Of a DNA stretch of 35,009 nt, positions 22,696-31,194 are shown piece by piece. The notes below the pieces were generated by a model. The model saw only the letters and a program-made list of their open reading frames with translations, was not told where the DNA came from and made no database searches. The stretch lies in the IMG/VR virus record IMGVR_UViG_3300050821_013826, positions 1 to 35,009 of that record; one strand, given 5' to 3'. Origin of the DNA: a virus. How positions within the stretch are numbered: the first letter of the stretch is position 1; each line of letters opens with the position of its first letter. The position numbers were made by a program, and so were the translations under genes.

Positions 22696-24167
22696 TGGGT
22701 GACAACCTTCGACGCATTTATATCTATCCGCGATTGCCGAAAGACGACGGCCCGGCAGCGAATCTCTTTTGGCCGCCCGGTATGGCCGGTCTTCCCGTGT
22801 TACCCGACGATCAATCGCGACCGACGTCGCCGGACTATCCGGAAAGCTACTTTGCCCAAGGCGGCGGTCTGCTCGGCATGCTGTTGCGGGGAATGCAGCA
22901 GGGTCAGGGTCAGTCGGGCGTTGATTCAAGTTCGGCTCCGAATGGCGCTGACGGCAATGGCAGCCCTCAGGGCGGCTTGCTGGGCAGACTGCTTGCGCTG
23001 CAAGCGGAACAGAGCCAGCCTCCGTCGTTTGCGGAGACCAACGAACCGACGCCATCCGAGTCGCCGGATCCGAACTTCAGGGAAGTTTCGCGCGCTCGCA
23101 GGGCGGCCGGGCCTCAAGGCACGACGGGCAATCGATCTGATGATCAATCGCCCGTGCCTTACACTCCTGCTGGAGGTGCGCCCCATTCGTCCGCCTGCCC
23201 TAACTGCGCGCAGCGCGATCTAGCTGGACAGCCCGAACGCACATTCGCTGATCGCTTACAGGCTTGGTGGGATCATCCCACGCCCTATGGCGTGGTGGCG
23301 AGAGTAAAAGAAGGGCTGAACGGAATCGCGCAAGCAGTACAAGGCTCGATCGACGCAACCAGTGTCCCTTCTACCGAAGAAGAGGCGTTCCGCCAAAACC
23401 TCGGACGGGCGCAAGGCCCCATCGGCGCGTGGCAGGTTGTATCTCAATTCAATCCAAGGATACCGCGCGGAGCCGGCGAAATTCCCGCGAGACCACTGAT
23501 CAATGCGATTGTCAATCAAGGGCTGCGGCTGCGACCCGGTGAGCCGATCGCGAGGCAGGGTATCGACGGGCCGATTGCGGGCCCCGGCGTCTCACTCGGC
23601 AACGCGCATCCTCCAACCAGATTTCAAAATTCTTCGGCTCTCGGAAACGGATTAGGTCCGCTGCAAGACATCCTTTCCTCAAGCCCACCGCAAACGATCC
23701 CGCGGGTGAGTGGCGGATTGCTCAGGACCTACGGCGATGGGCCCGCGCTGCCATGGATTGATGCGCCGGGTGTGCAGCCAGGAATCGGTGAGATTCAGGC
23801 CGGGAGAAAGCGCTATAGAGGGCCGCCCCTCCCGAAGGGTGTTAATCTTCTGGGTTGGTTTGAGAAGCAGCTTCCGAGAGAACCATACGGATCCAAAGGC
23901 GGACTTGGTGGCGGTTTACCTCCAAGAACAGGCGTTAAGGGAGATCCCGATGATCCTTGCAATGATATGTTCATTAAAGAGCAAAATAAATGCTTCGAAC
24001 GCCTTGATAAGGAAGAATACGCCGATGTGAGTCATTTTCGGGGATGCATGAAGCGCGCGGCCGAGCGATGGGATTTATGCAATAGGACTGGCCGTATTCC
24101 CATCGAACCTAAGGAATGGGGACCGGACGATGAGGAAATTTTTAATCGAGATTTCCGATTACGGTAA
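22695..24167 (+). CDS. Cargo/toxin-like protein with two GGLLG motifs
   Basis: This 490-residue mosaic protein has four visible parts. Residues 1-55 are a Pro-rich start. Two copies of a GGLLG motif follow (GGGLLGMLLRGMQQ at 56-69 and GGLLGRLLALQAEQ at 93-106) in a disordered Ser/Gln/Pro context. A central region with WWDHPTPYGVVARVKEGLNG and a long Gly/Pro-rich linker come next. The C-terminal ~75 residues are Cys-rich, with four Cys in CNDMFIKEQNKCFERLD, FRGCMKRAAERWDLCNRTGR, ending in EWGPDDEEIFNRDFR. The tail resembles C-terminal modules I recall from rhizobial polymorphic toxin-like proteins. Enzymatic activity is unknown. AT-richness rises at the 3' end. The next gene is a plausible immunity partner. 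Confidence 0.65.
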   Translation: MGDNLRRIYIYPRLPKDDGPAANLFWPPGMAGLPVLPDDQSRPTSPDYPESYFAQGGGLLGMLLRGMQQGQGQSGVDSSSAPNGADGNGSPQGGLLGRLLALQAEQSQPPSFAETNEPTPSESPDPNFREVSRARRAAGPQGTTGNRSDDQSPVPYTPAGGAPHSSACPNCAQRDLAGQPERTFADRLQAWWDHPTPYGVVARVKEGLNGIAQAVQGSIDATSVPSTEEEAFRQNLGRAQGPIGAWQVVSQFNPRIPRGAGEIPARPLINAIVNQGLRLRPGEPIARQGIDGPIAGPGVSLGNAHPPTRFQNSSALGNGLGPLQDILSSSPPQTIPRVSGGLLRTYGDGPALPWIDAPGVQPGIGEIQAGRKRYRGPPLPKGVNLLGWFEKQLPREPYGSKGGLGGGLPPRTGVKGDPDDPCNDMFIKEQNKCFERLDKEEYADVSHFRGCMKRAAERWDLCNRTGRIPIEPKEWGPDDEEIFNRDFRLR

Positions 24168-24446
24168 TTCTAGTGCGTTCCACTCGAAGGTTGCATCGCG
24201 CGCATAGAGCATCTGCAGTCCGCCGTCTGACCACGCGCTGAAGAGTGCTGGTCAGGATGTGGGTATAGCAGGGCGAGAGCGAGTGAAAACACTTTACGAA
24301 GTTTCAGGCCGAATTCGGATTGACATTGTTCCTGCTTTGTTCCAATGTTGGGTCATTGGAATTTGGAAGCAGCAAGCTCGTCATAGGGGCCGTCAAAGTA
24401 GCGCCAAATGAGGGGGTATGCTGCAGTTGAACCGACAGGAAATGGC

Positions 24447-25055
24447 GTGGGTTCTCGCAATTCATTGGTTGAGCTCAATAAATGGTGCTTTGAGGTGGAA
24501 CGTAAGCTGCCCCTTAGCAAGGCTATCGCCAAGGTGTCGGCGCGTATGCGCAAAGGCGATGATGAAGATCGATACCACCTTGCCCTGCATTTGCAGCTTC
24601 TCTTGGTTCGCGCTGGTCGGCGCGACGAAGCAGTGTCGCTTATGAACGCGATGATCGAGCGCTATCCGGACGACGTTCGCGTTCCGATCAGTAAGGCAAC
24701 GCATTATCTTTATTTCGAGAATGATCCGCAAGAAGCGTTGAGATGGATCAATTTGGCCCTGGAGCGGGCCCATCGCACCGGCTTTTTCCGAAGAGAAGCG
24801 CTTGGCGACAAGGCACGGATTCTTTTGCAGTTGGGCCGCGGCGAAGAATTGTCCCAGGTGCTGGAGGAGATCATGGCGCTGCGAATGGCAAAGGGCGTTC
24901 CTGATATCGGACGCGAACGCGATTTCGTCGATCGGGCCCCTTCCGGGCTCATCGCAGAAGATGTTCTTGCCCGCTACAATGAATTCCGTCCGAAGCGGGC
25001 GGGAGACTCCGATGCGGACGAGCCTCCGGAATGGGAATATCCGGAAGAGGGATGA
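24447..25055 (+). CDS. TPR-like protein, candidate immunity partner
   Basis: This protein of about 202 residues is built from helical pairs of the tetratricopeptide type (HLALHLQLLLVRAGRRDEAV, RVPISKATHYLYFENDPQEA, RREALGDKARILLQLGRGEE) and closes with an acidic tail (DADEPPEWEYPEEG). It follows the GGLLG/Cys-rich protein gene by ~280 bp, a position I associate with proteins paired to that C-terminal type. GTG 24447 was chosen because AGGAA lies five bases upstream; ATG 24408 lacks a ribosome site. It is somewhat AT-richer than the structural genes. Protection against the upstream protein is inference. Confidence 0.6.
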   Translation: MGSRNSLVELNKWCFEVERKLPLSKAIAKVSARMRKGDDEDRYHLALHLQLLLVRAGRRDEAVSLMNAMIERYPDDVRVPISKATHYLYFENDPQEALRWINLALERAHRTGFFRREALGDKARILLQLGRGEELSQVLEEIMALRMAKGVPDIGRERDFVDRAPSGLIAEDVLARYNEFRPKRAGDSDADEPPEWEYPEEG

Positions 25056-25450
25056 GATGTCGCGATCGCGCAGGGCGGAACCGGCGCGCTGCTGGACCGG
25101 ATCTTTCCAGTATCGGTGCCCACAAAAATCCGCGACGCACTTCAAGAATCACATGGAACAAGCAATCAGGGAGCTGTCCTCGGCGCTCCTTCTTACGCAA
25201 GAGGCCGCCGCAGCATAGCGGTGCTCCACTGGGCATTGTTCGCGGCCAGCCGATGCCGCAATGGATCGTGCCCCGCCGATCTTCTGTCCACGTCGATAGT
25301 CAATCGACCTTTCGAAGAATGCGAAGACAGATCGATGCTCACACAGGCATTCGGGACAGGACACGCGCCCGTATCTTCGGGCGCAGTTGCCTCTGCACGC
25401 TTGATTGAAAACGCGAAAACCAATCCGATCAAAGAAGGACATTAAAGCCA
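25056..25450. other. 395-bp stretch without a convincing gene
   Basis: Several overlapping short frames are open here, but none has a ribosome site plus a recognisable sequence. A hairpin gcgcccg/cgggcgc (25365-25384) without a T-run lies in the middle. An AAGGA (25435-25439) near the end serves the next gene. It separates the cargo pair from the S74-like protein gene. Confidence 0.45.
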
Positions 25451-26530
25451 ATGGGCGGAACATCGACAACCTCGCAAACGCAGCAATCGCAGACCGCGCC
25501 ATGGGAAGCGGCGCAACCGATGCTGCAGGGCATCCTCGGGCAGCTCGGACCACTGGTTCAAAACAGTGGATTGAATCCGACCGAAAGCAACGCGATCAGC
25601 CAGCTCTCGCAGAATGCCGCTCAGGGCAATCCTTACGCGAGTCAAATCAGCAGCTTCGCCAGCAATCTGTTGAATGGCGGAGGTGCGACGGCTCAGTCGC
25701 CCAATCTTCAAAGCGGCCTTTCGACGCTGCAAAGCCAGCTCACGCCTTATGCCAACGGTTCGATGATCGGCAACAACCCGGCTCTGCAGGCGCAGCTCGA
25801 TCAAATCGCGAGCGACACGACAAATCAGGTGAACGGGCAGTTCGCGGCGGCCGGTCGTGAAATGTCCGGCATGAATCAGCAGACGCTCGCGCGTGGCATC
25901 GCGCAGGGCGAAGCGCCCGTGATCGCCGGACAGTATAACCAGGATGTCGCCAATCAGTTGAATGCCGCCAATTCCCTCTACGGTGCGCAGAACACAACAA
26001 GCGGCTTGCTGGCTGGCCTGACGCAACAGGGCCTCGCCAATCAGTTGCAGGGCGTTACCTCATCGCAGGACGCGCTCAACGCCCAGAACTACACCCCGCA
26101 ACAGCAACTGGCGCTGGCTCAATTGGCGCAGCAGATTCCGGCGCAAAACCTCGGGCTGCTGGCGCAGATCGGCGTTCCCGTTGCGGGGCTTGGATCGCAG
26201 ATGTCAGGCACCACGCAAGGCGCACAGCAGATGTCCGGTGCCCAGCAGTTCGGCGCCATCGCCAGTGCTATCGGCAATCTTCTGAAGGGCATAACCAGCA
26301 TTCCATCCGATATGCGCTTGAAGGAGGATATCTCGATGGTAGGCTCGCTATTCGACGGCACGGCAGTCTATGGCTATCGCTACAAGGGAGCACCGGCCTA
26401 TCACATCGGCCTGATGGCGCAGGATGTGGAGAGAACGATGCCCGGCGCAGTGATCGAAATCAACGGCTACAAGGCGGTGGATTATCGCGCCGCGACCGAG
26501 GCCTCCCGCAGAATGAATAGCGCTGCCTGA
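25451..26530 (+). CDS. Gln-rich virion protein with S74-like C-terminal domain
   Basis: In this 359-residue protein the first ~280 residues are Gln/Asn/Ala-rich and low-complexity (LQSGLSTLQSQLTPYANGS, NYTPQQQLALAQLAQQIP), as in long internal or fibre proteins. The C-terminal 74 residues (from 286) begin SDMRLKEDI and continue with YGYRYKG, HIGLMAQDVE and AVDYRAATE. This is the signature of the S74 intramolecular-chaperone/peptidase domain, in which Ser and Lys form the self-cleaving dyad. It probably trimerises a shaft-like protein and then cuts itself off. It ends in TGATG overlap with the next gene. Confidence 0.78.
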   Translation: MGGTSTTSQTQQSQTAPWEAAQPMLQGILGQLGPLVQNSGLNPTESNAISQLSQNAAQGNPYASQISSFASNLLNGGGATAQSPNLQSGLSTLQSQLTPYANGSMIGNNPALQAQLDQIASDTTNQVNGQFAAAGREMSGMNQQTLARGIAQGEAPVIAGQYNQDVANQLNAANSLYGAQNTTSGLLAGLTQQGLANQLQGVTSSQDALNAQNYTPQQQLALAQLAQQIPAQNLGLLAQIGVPVAGLGSQMSGTTQGAQQMSGAQQFGAIASAIGNLLKGITSIPSDMRLKEDISMVGSLFDGTAVYGYRYKGAPAYHIGLMAQDVERTMPGAVIEINGYKAVDYRAATEASRRMNSAA

Positions 26531-26826
26531 TGGGGCTATTCGACGGCTATTTCGATCCGGATCAATTCGGCAACGGCGGGGGTTTGCTTGGTCGCCTGCT
26601 GGCGCTGCAACGGCAGCAAGGTCGGTATCAGCCGGGCGAGAGCTTTGATCGGGCGCCATCCGTTCCGCAACCCTCGTCGCCTGATTTGCATTCTCAATAT
26701 CAGGCATTGCGGCCGCTCCTCGGCGATCGAAACGCGATGCTCGCGGCCATCAGTCCGTCAGTGCGTGAAGCTCTGATCGCGCAGGCTCTGGCGAACCGGC
26801 AAAATCCGGCCAACGCCGGCGGTTGA
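26530..26826 (+). CDS. Short protein consisting of the GGLLG motif and a helical tail
   Basis: This 98-residue protein starts MGLFDGYFDPDQF and has GGGLLGRLLALQRQQ at residues 16-30, closely matching motif 2 of the 490-residue cargo-like protein encoded at 22695. A helical end follows (RNAMLAAISPSVREALIAQA), with no toxin domain. It overlaps the S74-like gene (TGATG) and sits among ejection/scaffold-type genes, so the motif is used by a virion-operon protein as well as by cargo. A motif-bearing adaptor or internal virion protein is a reasonable guess. Confidence 0.6.
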   Translation: MGLFDGYFDPDQFGNGGGLLGRLLALQRQQGRYQPGESFDRAPSVPQPSSPDLHSQYQALRPLLGDRNAMLAAISPSVREALIAQALANRQNPANAGG

Positions 26827-27004
26827 AGTCTGCGAATGCTGTGAAGAGACAGGAACCGAATGTTTCGAAGCCAGTTGGACCGTCGGTACGATCGAGACGT
26901 CCGAACGACAGGACTGGCTTGAACCGGCCGACATGGCGCGGCTCGCTGCATTGAAGCCGGCCGCTTGGCGCGATCGACGCGCCAGGCATCATCTGTGGCA
27001 ATGA
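26822..27004 (+). other. Cys-rich reading frame lacking a start codon
   Basis: Directly after the GGLLG-tail gene, one frame reads as a plausible small protein (VEVCECCEETGTECF, SWTVGTIETSERQDWLEPAD, then RRARHHLWQ and TGA at 27002). Four cysteines close together could bind metal. No ATG, GTG or TTG opens the frame, which is two bases off the preceding gene. A frameshifted extension of that gene or a decayed small gene would explain it. Confidence 0.35.
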
Positions 27005-27054
27005 TCGCAGTTTTGCCGGGCGTTCCACAACGAGTTCCAGCGGAGCATCAAATT

Positions 27055-28266
27055 ATGTCAGATGAAAATGAGTCCGTGCTGACCGGCGGCGCCTTTGAAC
27101 TTGCCAATGCCGGCTATCGACCGATGCCCGAGCGGGATGACGAAGAAACAACGGACGCGATTGGCAGCGACAGCGCTTCATTGCGCGAGGCGGCCGAGCA
27201 ACGCGCCGGTTCGCACGACAATGTAACAGTGCGGGAATATATCGACTCGAATGGCAAGCCGGTGGCGGCAAACGAGGCGGTTACGCTAAATCGCGCCGGG
27301 CGCGATTATGCCCGTGCCATCGCAGCCGATTTTGCCGCTGCGGAAAAAGAAACGTCGATAGCGCTCGCGGCCCGCGTCGATAAGCTGCGTGCCGAGGCGT
27401 TAGCGGAGGATCCCGACGCCGCCGAGTTTTACGGCTTCGAGCCGCCACAAGCAGAAGCTGATAAACACAACGCCGATGAAACCGATTCCAGGAAAACGGC
27501 AAGCGAGCCGGCTGATCCGGACGACCCCGAGACTATCAGACTCGATCCCGAAATCGAGAAGGTGATCAATCATCCTCAGGTGCGCGCGGCCATCGAGGAG
27601 CGGATCGGGGAAGCCGAGCAGACCCGGCAGAACTATCTCGACGGGCTCGCGGCGGCGACGCAAATTGCCCAAGTCAGTTTTCTCAGCCAGTTTCCCGAGT
27701 TGGCAAGCGTCGCACCGGAAAATCTGCCCGCGACGCTTGCGCAAATGTCGGGACAGGACCCGCAAAAATTTGCGCGCGTTCAGGCGTTAGTCGCGAGCAC
27801 CGAACAGTTGTTTGCGCAACAGCGGCAGGAGAGTCGCCGCCAGGCCGAAGCAGCGCGCCAGAATTTCCAGAACTATGCGCGGGCCGAGGACGCGCGGCTC
27901 GAGGCCTTATTGAAGGGTGAGCCGAAAGCGACCCAGCATGCCGTCACAAACGAGATCTTTGCCTCCGCCAAGGCCAGCGGCATCGAGCCGGCTGAACTGA
28001 TCGGATTGTTCAACAGCGAACCCCTGATGCGCAACGCAGCTTTCCAGCGGATGATGTATGATGCCGGAAAATATCGCCTGGTAATGAAAGCCAGAGACGC
28101 AGCGGCCGCGAAGCCCGTCCCGCCGGTGCAGCGGCCCGGCATGGCCCGTATGCCGGGAGAACGCGAGCACGCGGATCTGCGAATGCTGAACGCGAGACTT
28201 TCAACCTCCGGTGACATCAAGGACGCGGTGGCGCTCTATAACGCCAGAAAGTCCAGCAGGCGTTAG
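27055..28266 (+). CDS. Scaffold-like coiled-coil phage protein
   Basis: This 403-residue protein is charged and Ala/Glu-rich. It has long predicted helices (AAATQIAQVSFLSQFPELAS, QQRQESRRQAEAARQNFQNY), an acidic central linker (ETDSRKTASEPADPDDPET), and an end with AFQRMMYDAGKYRLVMKARD followed by a basic Pro-rich tail. This organisation is like internal scaffold or ejection proteins of P22-like phages. A scaffold normally precedes the capsid gene, here 12 kb away, so an ejection-protein role is also possible. GGAG lies nine bases upstream of ATG 27055. Confidence 0.6.
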   Translation: MSDENESVLTGGAFELANAGYRPMPERDDEETTDAIGSDSASLREAAEQRAGSHDNVTVREYIDSNGKPVAANEAVTLNRAGRDYARAIAADFAAAEKETSIALAARVDKLRAEALAEDPDAAEFYGFEPPQAEADKHNADETDSRKTASEPADPDDPETIRLDPEIEKVINHPQVRAAIEERIGEAEQTRQNYLDGLAAATQIAQVSFLSQFPELASVAPENLPATLAQMSGQDPQKFARVQALVASTEQLFAQQRQESRRQAEAARQNFQNYARAEDARLEALLKGEPKATQHAVTNEIFASAKASGIEPAELIGLFNSEPLMRNAAFQRMMYDAGKYRLVMKARDAAAAKPVPPVQRPGMARMPGEREHADLRMLNARLSTSGDIKDAVALYNARKSSRR

Positions 28267-28300
28267 GTGGCCATTTCTGCGCTCAGCGAGACAGTATTCC

Positions 28301-28417
28301 TTGTTCGCAGCGCTCGCCCTCGTCTTGCTGACCGGTTTCTTGGTTGAATTCGCGCGTGAACATCTGCGCCTCGGGAATCACGTGATCCGGGCGCGTCCTG
28401 AAAGAGGAATCCTATAA
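28301..28417 (+). CDS. Small membrane protein, start uncertain
   Basis: The frame ending at 28417 has one strong hydrophobic helix (LFAALALVLLTGFLVEFA) and a basic tail. It is open back to GTG 28211 inside the preceding gene; TTG 28301 and CTG 28277 are the plausible starts outside it. The stop overlaps the next ATG (TAATG). The role is unknown. Confidence 0.4.
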   Translation: MFAALALVLLTGFLVEFAREHLRLGNHVIRARPERGIL

Positions 28418-28683
28418 TGGCCGATGACGATCGCGACTTCATCGAACGCACGGAATCCAGGAACGGCAAGCTCCATGGCAAGCCGGCTTCGTTCGACCAG
28501 ATCGCCGACAATTTCGCACTTTACGGCTTGAAGAAACGCGCTGCTACGCTGGAAGATTTCGACACCGAATTGCGTGGCGAGATTGATTCCGGTTCGCATA
28601 GCCTGCGGCGCCGCGTTCGACTGTTGATGCTGCGCAAGAAGATGGGCGGCGTTCACGAAGCGCTACGCAAGGCCAAGCGCTAA
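28417..28683 (+). CDS. Small charged phage protein
   Basis: This 88-residue protein (ERTESRNGKLHGKPASFDQI, YGLKKRAATLEDFDTELRGE, RRRVRLLMLRKKMGGVHEAL) is strongly charged and helical. AAGAGG lies upstream of ATG 28417, and the start overlaps the previous stop. It has no recognised domain and probably belongs to the late operon. Confidence 0.58.
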   Translation: MADDDRDFIERTESRNGKLHGKPASFDQIADNFALYGLKKRAATLEDFDTELRGEIDSGSHSLRRRVRLLMLRKKMGGVHEALRKAKR

Positions 28684-28691
28684 CAAGGGCT

Positions 28692-29199
28692 ATGACGAAC
28701 CCGGTATTAGCCGCGTTGGCGCAGGCCCGAATGCGCAGCGCCGATGTTCGCTAGGTGGTGCGATCTGAATGGCGCTTCATGGTGTCCTGCGGGCCCCGCT
28801 ACCGTGGCGAAGTTTGTCACCGATTGCGCCTCGCTCGGGATCGAACGGCTGTGGCCGGCAGTGCAGGAAATATCGAGAGCACACGTTTCACTGGGGCTTG
28901 CGGATCCGACGCTTGGCGGTGCAGCGGCGGCCGCCATCAGTGATGTCGCCGGCATCTCGCCACCGCGCTCCTGGCCGAACGAGCGCAAGCAGCGCTTCAG
29001 GTCGCTGCCGTATGATGTACAAGTCTATCTCGCAAACCACGAGGAGCGGCGCGACAGAGCGCTGCGGCGGGCGCAAAACGAAGCCGCTATCGCCCGGCAG
29101 AAGCTGTTGGTGAGCGAGCGTCCCCTAACGGCGACGATCGAAGGAGCCAGGATCGATGATTTCAAAGGAAATAAAATTGACGTGCCCCACGACGCTTGA
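28692..29199 (+). pseudogene. Integrase core-binding (SAM-like) domain protein, frameshifted
   Basis: A frame starting at ATG 28692 (MTNPVLAALAQARMRSADVR) stops at 28754, while a second frame from 28744 carries on with FARWCDLNGASWCPAGPATV, VQEISRAHVSLGLADPT and a basic end (RRDRALRRAQNEAAIARQKL). The joined product resembles the N-terminal core-binding domain of tyrosine recombinases (AxPATVAxFL...H..LGL.DPT), but no catalytic domain follows. A short deletion near 28748, where gttcgc occurs once instead of the twice expected for a spaced repeat, would explain the shift; that is inference. Alternatively only the 151-residue product from ATG 28744 is made. Confidence 0.5.
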
Positions 29200-29368
29200 A
29201 GACCGAATCCAGCGAATCCGCGGCGAAATCAATGCGATTATCGACGCGAAGGCGGCCGCTGTCGCTACGGAAAGCCCGGGCGTTCCCCTGGGGGTGATCC
29301 GGAATCTCCTGACGGCGAGGGCGCCGGCGTGCCCCTGCGCGCAATATCTTGAAATCAACGGAGCATGA
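29156..29368 (+). CDS. Small phage protein with C-terminal cysteines
   Basis: This 70-residue protein (LTCPTTLEDRIQRIRGEINA, VPLGVIRNLLTARAPACPCA) starts inside the previous gene (44-bp overlap) with AGGAT close upstream. It is helical with a CPC near the end. It is the last + strand gene before the reversed HAD gene. No function is recognised. Confidence 0.5.
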   Translation: MISKEIKLTCPTTLEDRIQRIRGEINAIIDAKAAAVATESPGVPLGVIRNLLTARAPACPCAQYLEINGA

Positions 29369-29382
29369 CCGGCGACCGGTGA

Positions 29383-30015
29383 CTATCGCAGCGGCAATTT
29401 CGTCGCTGCTTCAAGTTCAGTGATCGTTTGTGAAGCATTGATCACCTTGATGGTAGCCATGCCCATGTCGCGCGCCGGCTTCAGATTGACACCGAGATCG
29501 TCGAGATAGACGCAATGTCGGGGATCGACACCCAGCGCCTCGGCCATCATTTGATAGATGCGCGGATCGGGTTTTCGGAGGCCGATCTTGGCGGACTCGA
29601 TGACATGATTGAACAGCGCCATCACCTCTGCGATGTAGAGCGACCGGCCGCCTGCGCTTCCGATCGCATTGGCGGGCAGGTTGTTGGTGATGCATCCGGT
29701 CTTGAACTTCGCAGCTATGCGCCGCAGCGCCTCGACCATTTCGGGCCGCAGATCCCCGGACAATAGCGGCAACACGTCCTTGCCTCGAACCTCCGCGCCT
29801 AGCGCCAGCGATTCCACCGCGAACAGGCGATCGAAGGCTTCGACATCGATTTCGGCCCGCTCGAATTTCGCCCAGGCATTTTCCCAGTGATTGGTCGCAT
29901 TGGTACGCCTGATAATGCCCGCAGGCAGGCCGCGTTCGATCTCAAACCGCTCGAAAGCATCGAATGGCGATGTTGTGAGCACACCGCCGAAATCCCAGAT
30001 CACTGCCTCAATCAT
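29383..30015 (-). CDS. HAD-superfamily hydrolase (HAD-IA type)
   Basis: This complete 210-residue haloacid dehalogenase-like phosphatase carries all four motifs. Motif I is WDFGGVL with its nucleophile Asp near residue 8, motif II is CITNN, motif III Lys is in SAKIGLRKPDPRIY, and motif IV is YLDDLGVN. The cap domain is of the C1 helical type between motifs I and II. The substrate is unknown; relatives act on small phosphate esters or haloacids. It lies on the opposite strand between late phage genes, with host-like GC-rich codon use, so it looks like a host metabolic gene picked up as cargo rather than a phage structural gene. Confidence 0.9.
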   Translation of the reverse strand: MIEAVIWDFGGVLTTSPFDAFERFEIERGLPAGIIRRTNATNHWENAWAKFERAEIDVEAFDRLFAVESLALGAEVRGKDVLPLLSGDLRPEMVEALRRIAAKFKTGCITNNLPANAIGSAGGRSLYIAEVMALFNHVIESAKIGLRKPDPRIYQMMAEALGVDPRHCVYLDDLGVNLKPARDMGMATIKVINASQTITELEAATKLPLR

Positions 30016-30187
30016 CGTTCCCCGCTTATGCCAGCGCCGATCCGGGAACGGCTAGCACAGCATTCTGACCGGGGCCAGCCTCGACCGTCCGCTGGCGCCG
30101 AACGGATCATCAATCCGACTTCAGACAACCAGCAGCAGCAAAAGGCGACCCTTCGCGGTCGCCGCCTTCACTTCAGGAAAAGCCAAA

Positions 30188-31174
30188 ATGACGCTCTACA
30201 AATGGTCGCAGACGGCCTCTTCGGACGCAACGGCGGACAGCACCATCAATTGGGCGGAGGGACAAGCGCCCTCCAGTGTCAACGATTCTGCGCGCGCCAT
30301 GATGGCCGCGACCGCGAAGTACCGCGACGACATCGCTGGCGCTATCGTCACCGGGGGCACCTCCACGGCTTACACGGTTTCTTCCTACCAGGTGTTCGAT
30401 ACGCCGGCCCATCTCAACGGGCAGATGATCGCGTTCACGCCGCACACCACGAACGGCGCGACGGTGACGCTGAATGTCGATACGCTCGGGCCAAAGCCGC
30501 TGCGTACCGCTCCGGGTGTCGAATTGCTGGCCGGGACCATCATCCAGGGTACGCCTTACGTCGCGACTTACAATAATGGCGACGGCGCGTTTTACCTGCA
30601 GGGCTTTTACGGCAGTCCGTATCTGATCCCGCTCGGCGCCGGCATCGATTATTGGGGGGCGACGACCCCAAATAGCTCGTTCGCGCTGGCGACCGGCCAG
30701 CCCATTTCTCGAACAACTTATTCCGCGCTATTCTCCTTGTTCGGAACAGCCTATGGATCAGGCGACGGATCGACGACGTTCAATTTGCCAGACAAAACCG
30801 GGCGCGTATCCGCGATGCAGGAGCAGTCGTCAACCCGCCTCACATCGACTTACTTCGGGGGCAACTCGACGGTGCTTGGGGCTGTCGGTGGCGGGGAAAG
30901 CCAAACGCTTACGCTCGCTCAATTGCCAACTGGAATTACTTCGTTCGGAAGCAACTCAATTAGTGTGTTATCAACCGTCGGCGGTATCCCTTACGGTGCA
31001 TTCATTAATTCGACGAGCGGTGCTGGAAATACCTTTCCTCAGACCAGCACGATCGGCCAAGTTGCATCTACTGGAATCAATTCGATTGGCGTAACATCGA
31101 CCAACACAAGTGGAAGCGCACATCGTACCGTGCAACCCACCATCGTCTGTAACTACATCATCCGAATTTTGTAA
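30188..31174 (+). CDS. Phage tail collar domain protein
   Basis: The first part of this 328-residue protein has a short fibre-like start (WSQTASSDATADSTINWAEG, QAPSSVNDSARAMMAATAKY) typical of phage fibre proteins. It then has a strand-rich shaft and a tail-collar domain (PF07484 type) with ATTPNSSFALATGQPISRTT, YSALFSLFGTAYGSGDGST and FNLPDKTGRVSAM. The final GSAHRTVQPTIVCNYIIRI is the usual collar ending. It is likely a second receptor-binding or collar fibre. It stands alone between two reversed cargo genes. AGGAAA lies a few bases upstream of ATG 30188. The 3' third is AT-richer than the 5' part, as if the tip had been exchanged. Confidence 0.9.
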   Translation: MTLYKWSQTASSDATADSTINWAEGQAPSSVNDSARAMMAATAKYRDDIAGAIVTGGTSTAYTVSSYQVFDTPAHLNGQMIAFTPHTTNGATVTLNVDTLGPKPLRTAPGVELLAGTIIQGTPYVATYNNGDGAFYLQGFYGSPYLIPLGAGIDYWGATTPNSSFALATGQPISRTTYSALFSLFGTAYGSGDGSTTFNLPDKTGRVSAMQEQSSTRLTSTYFGGNSTVLGAVGGGESQTLTLAQLPTGITSFGSNSISVLSTVGGIPYGAFINSTSGAGNTFPQTSTIGQVASTGINSIGVTSTNTSGSAHRTVQPTIVCNYIIRIL

Positions 31175-31194
31175 CCGGCTAATGCAACACTTCG

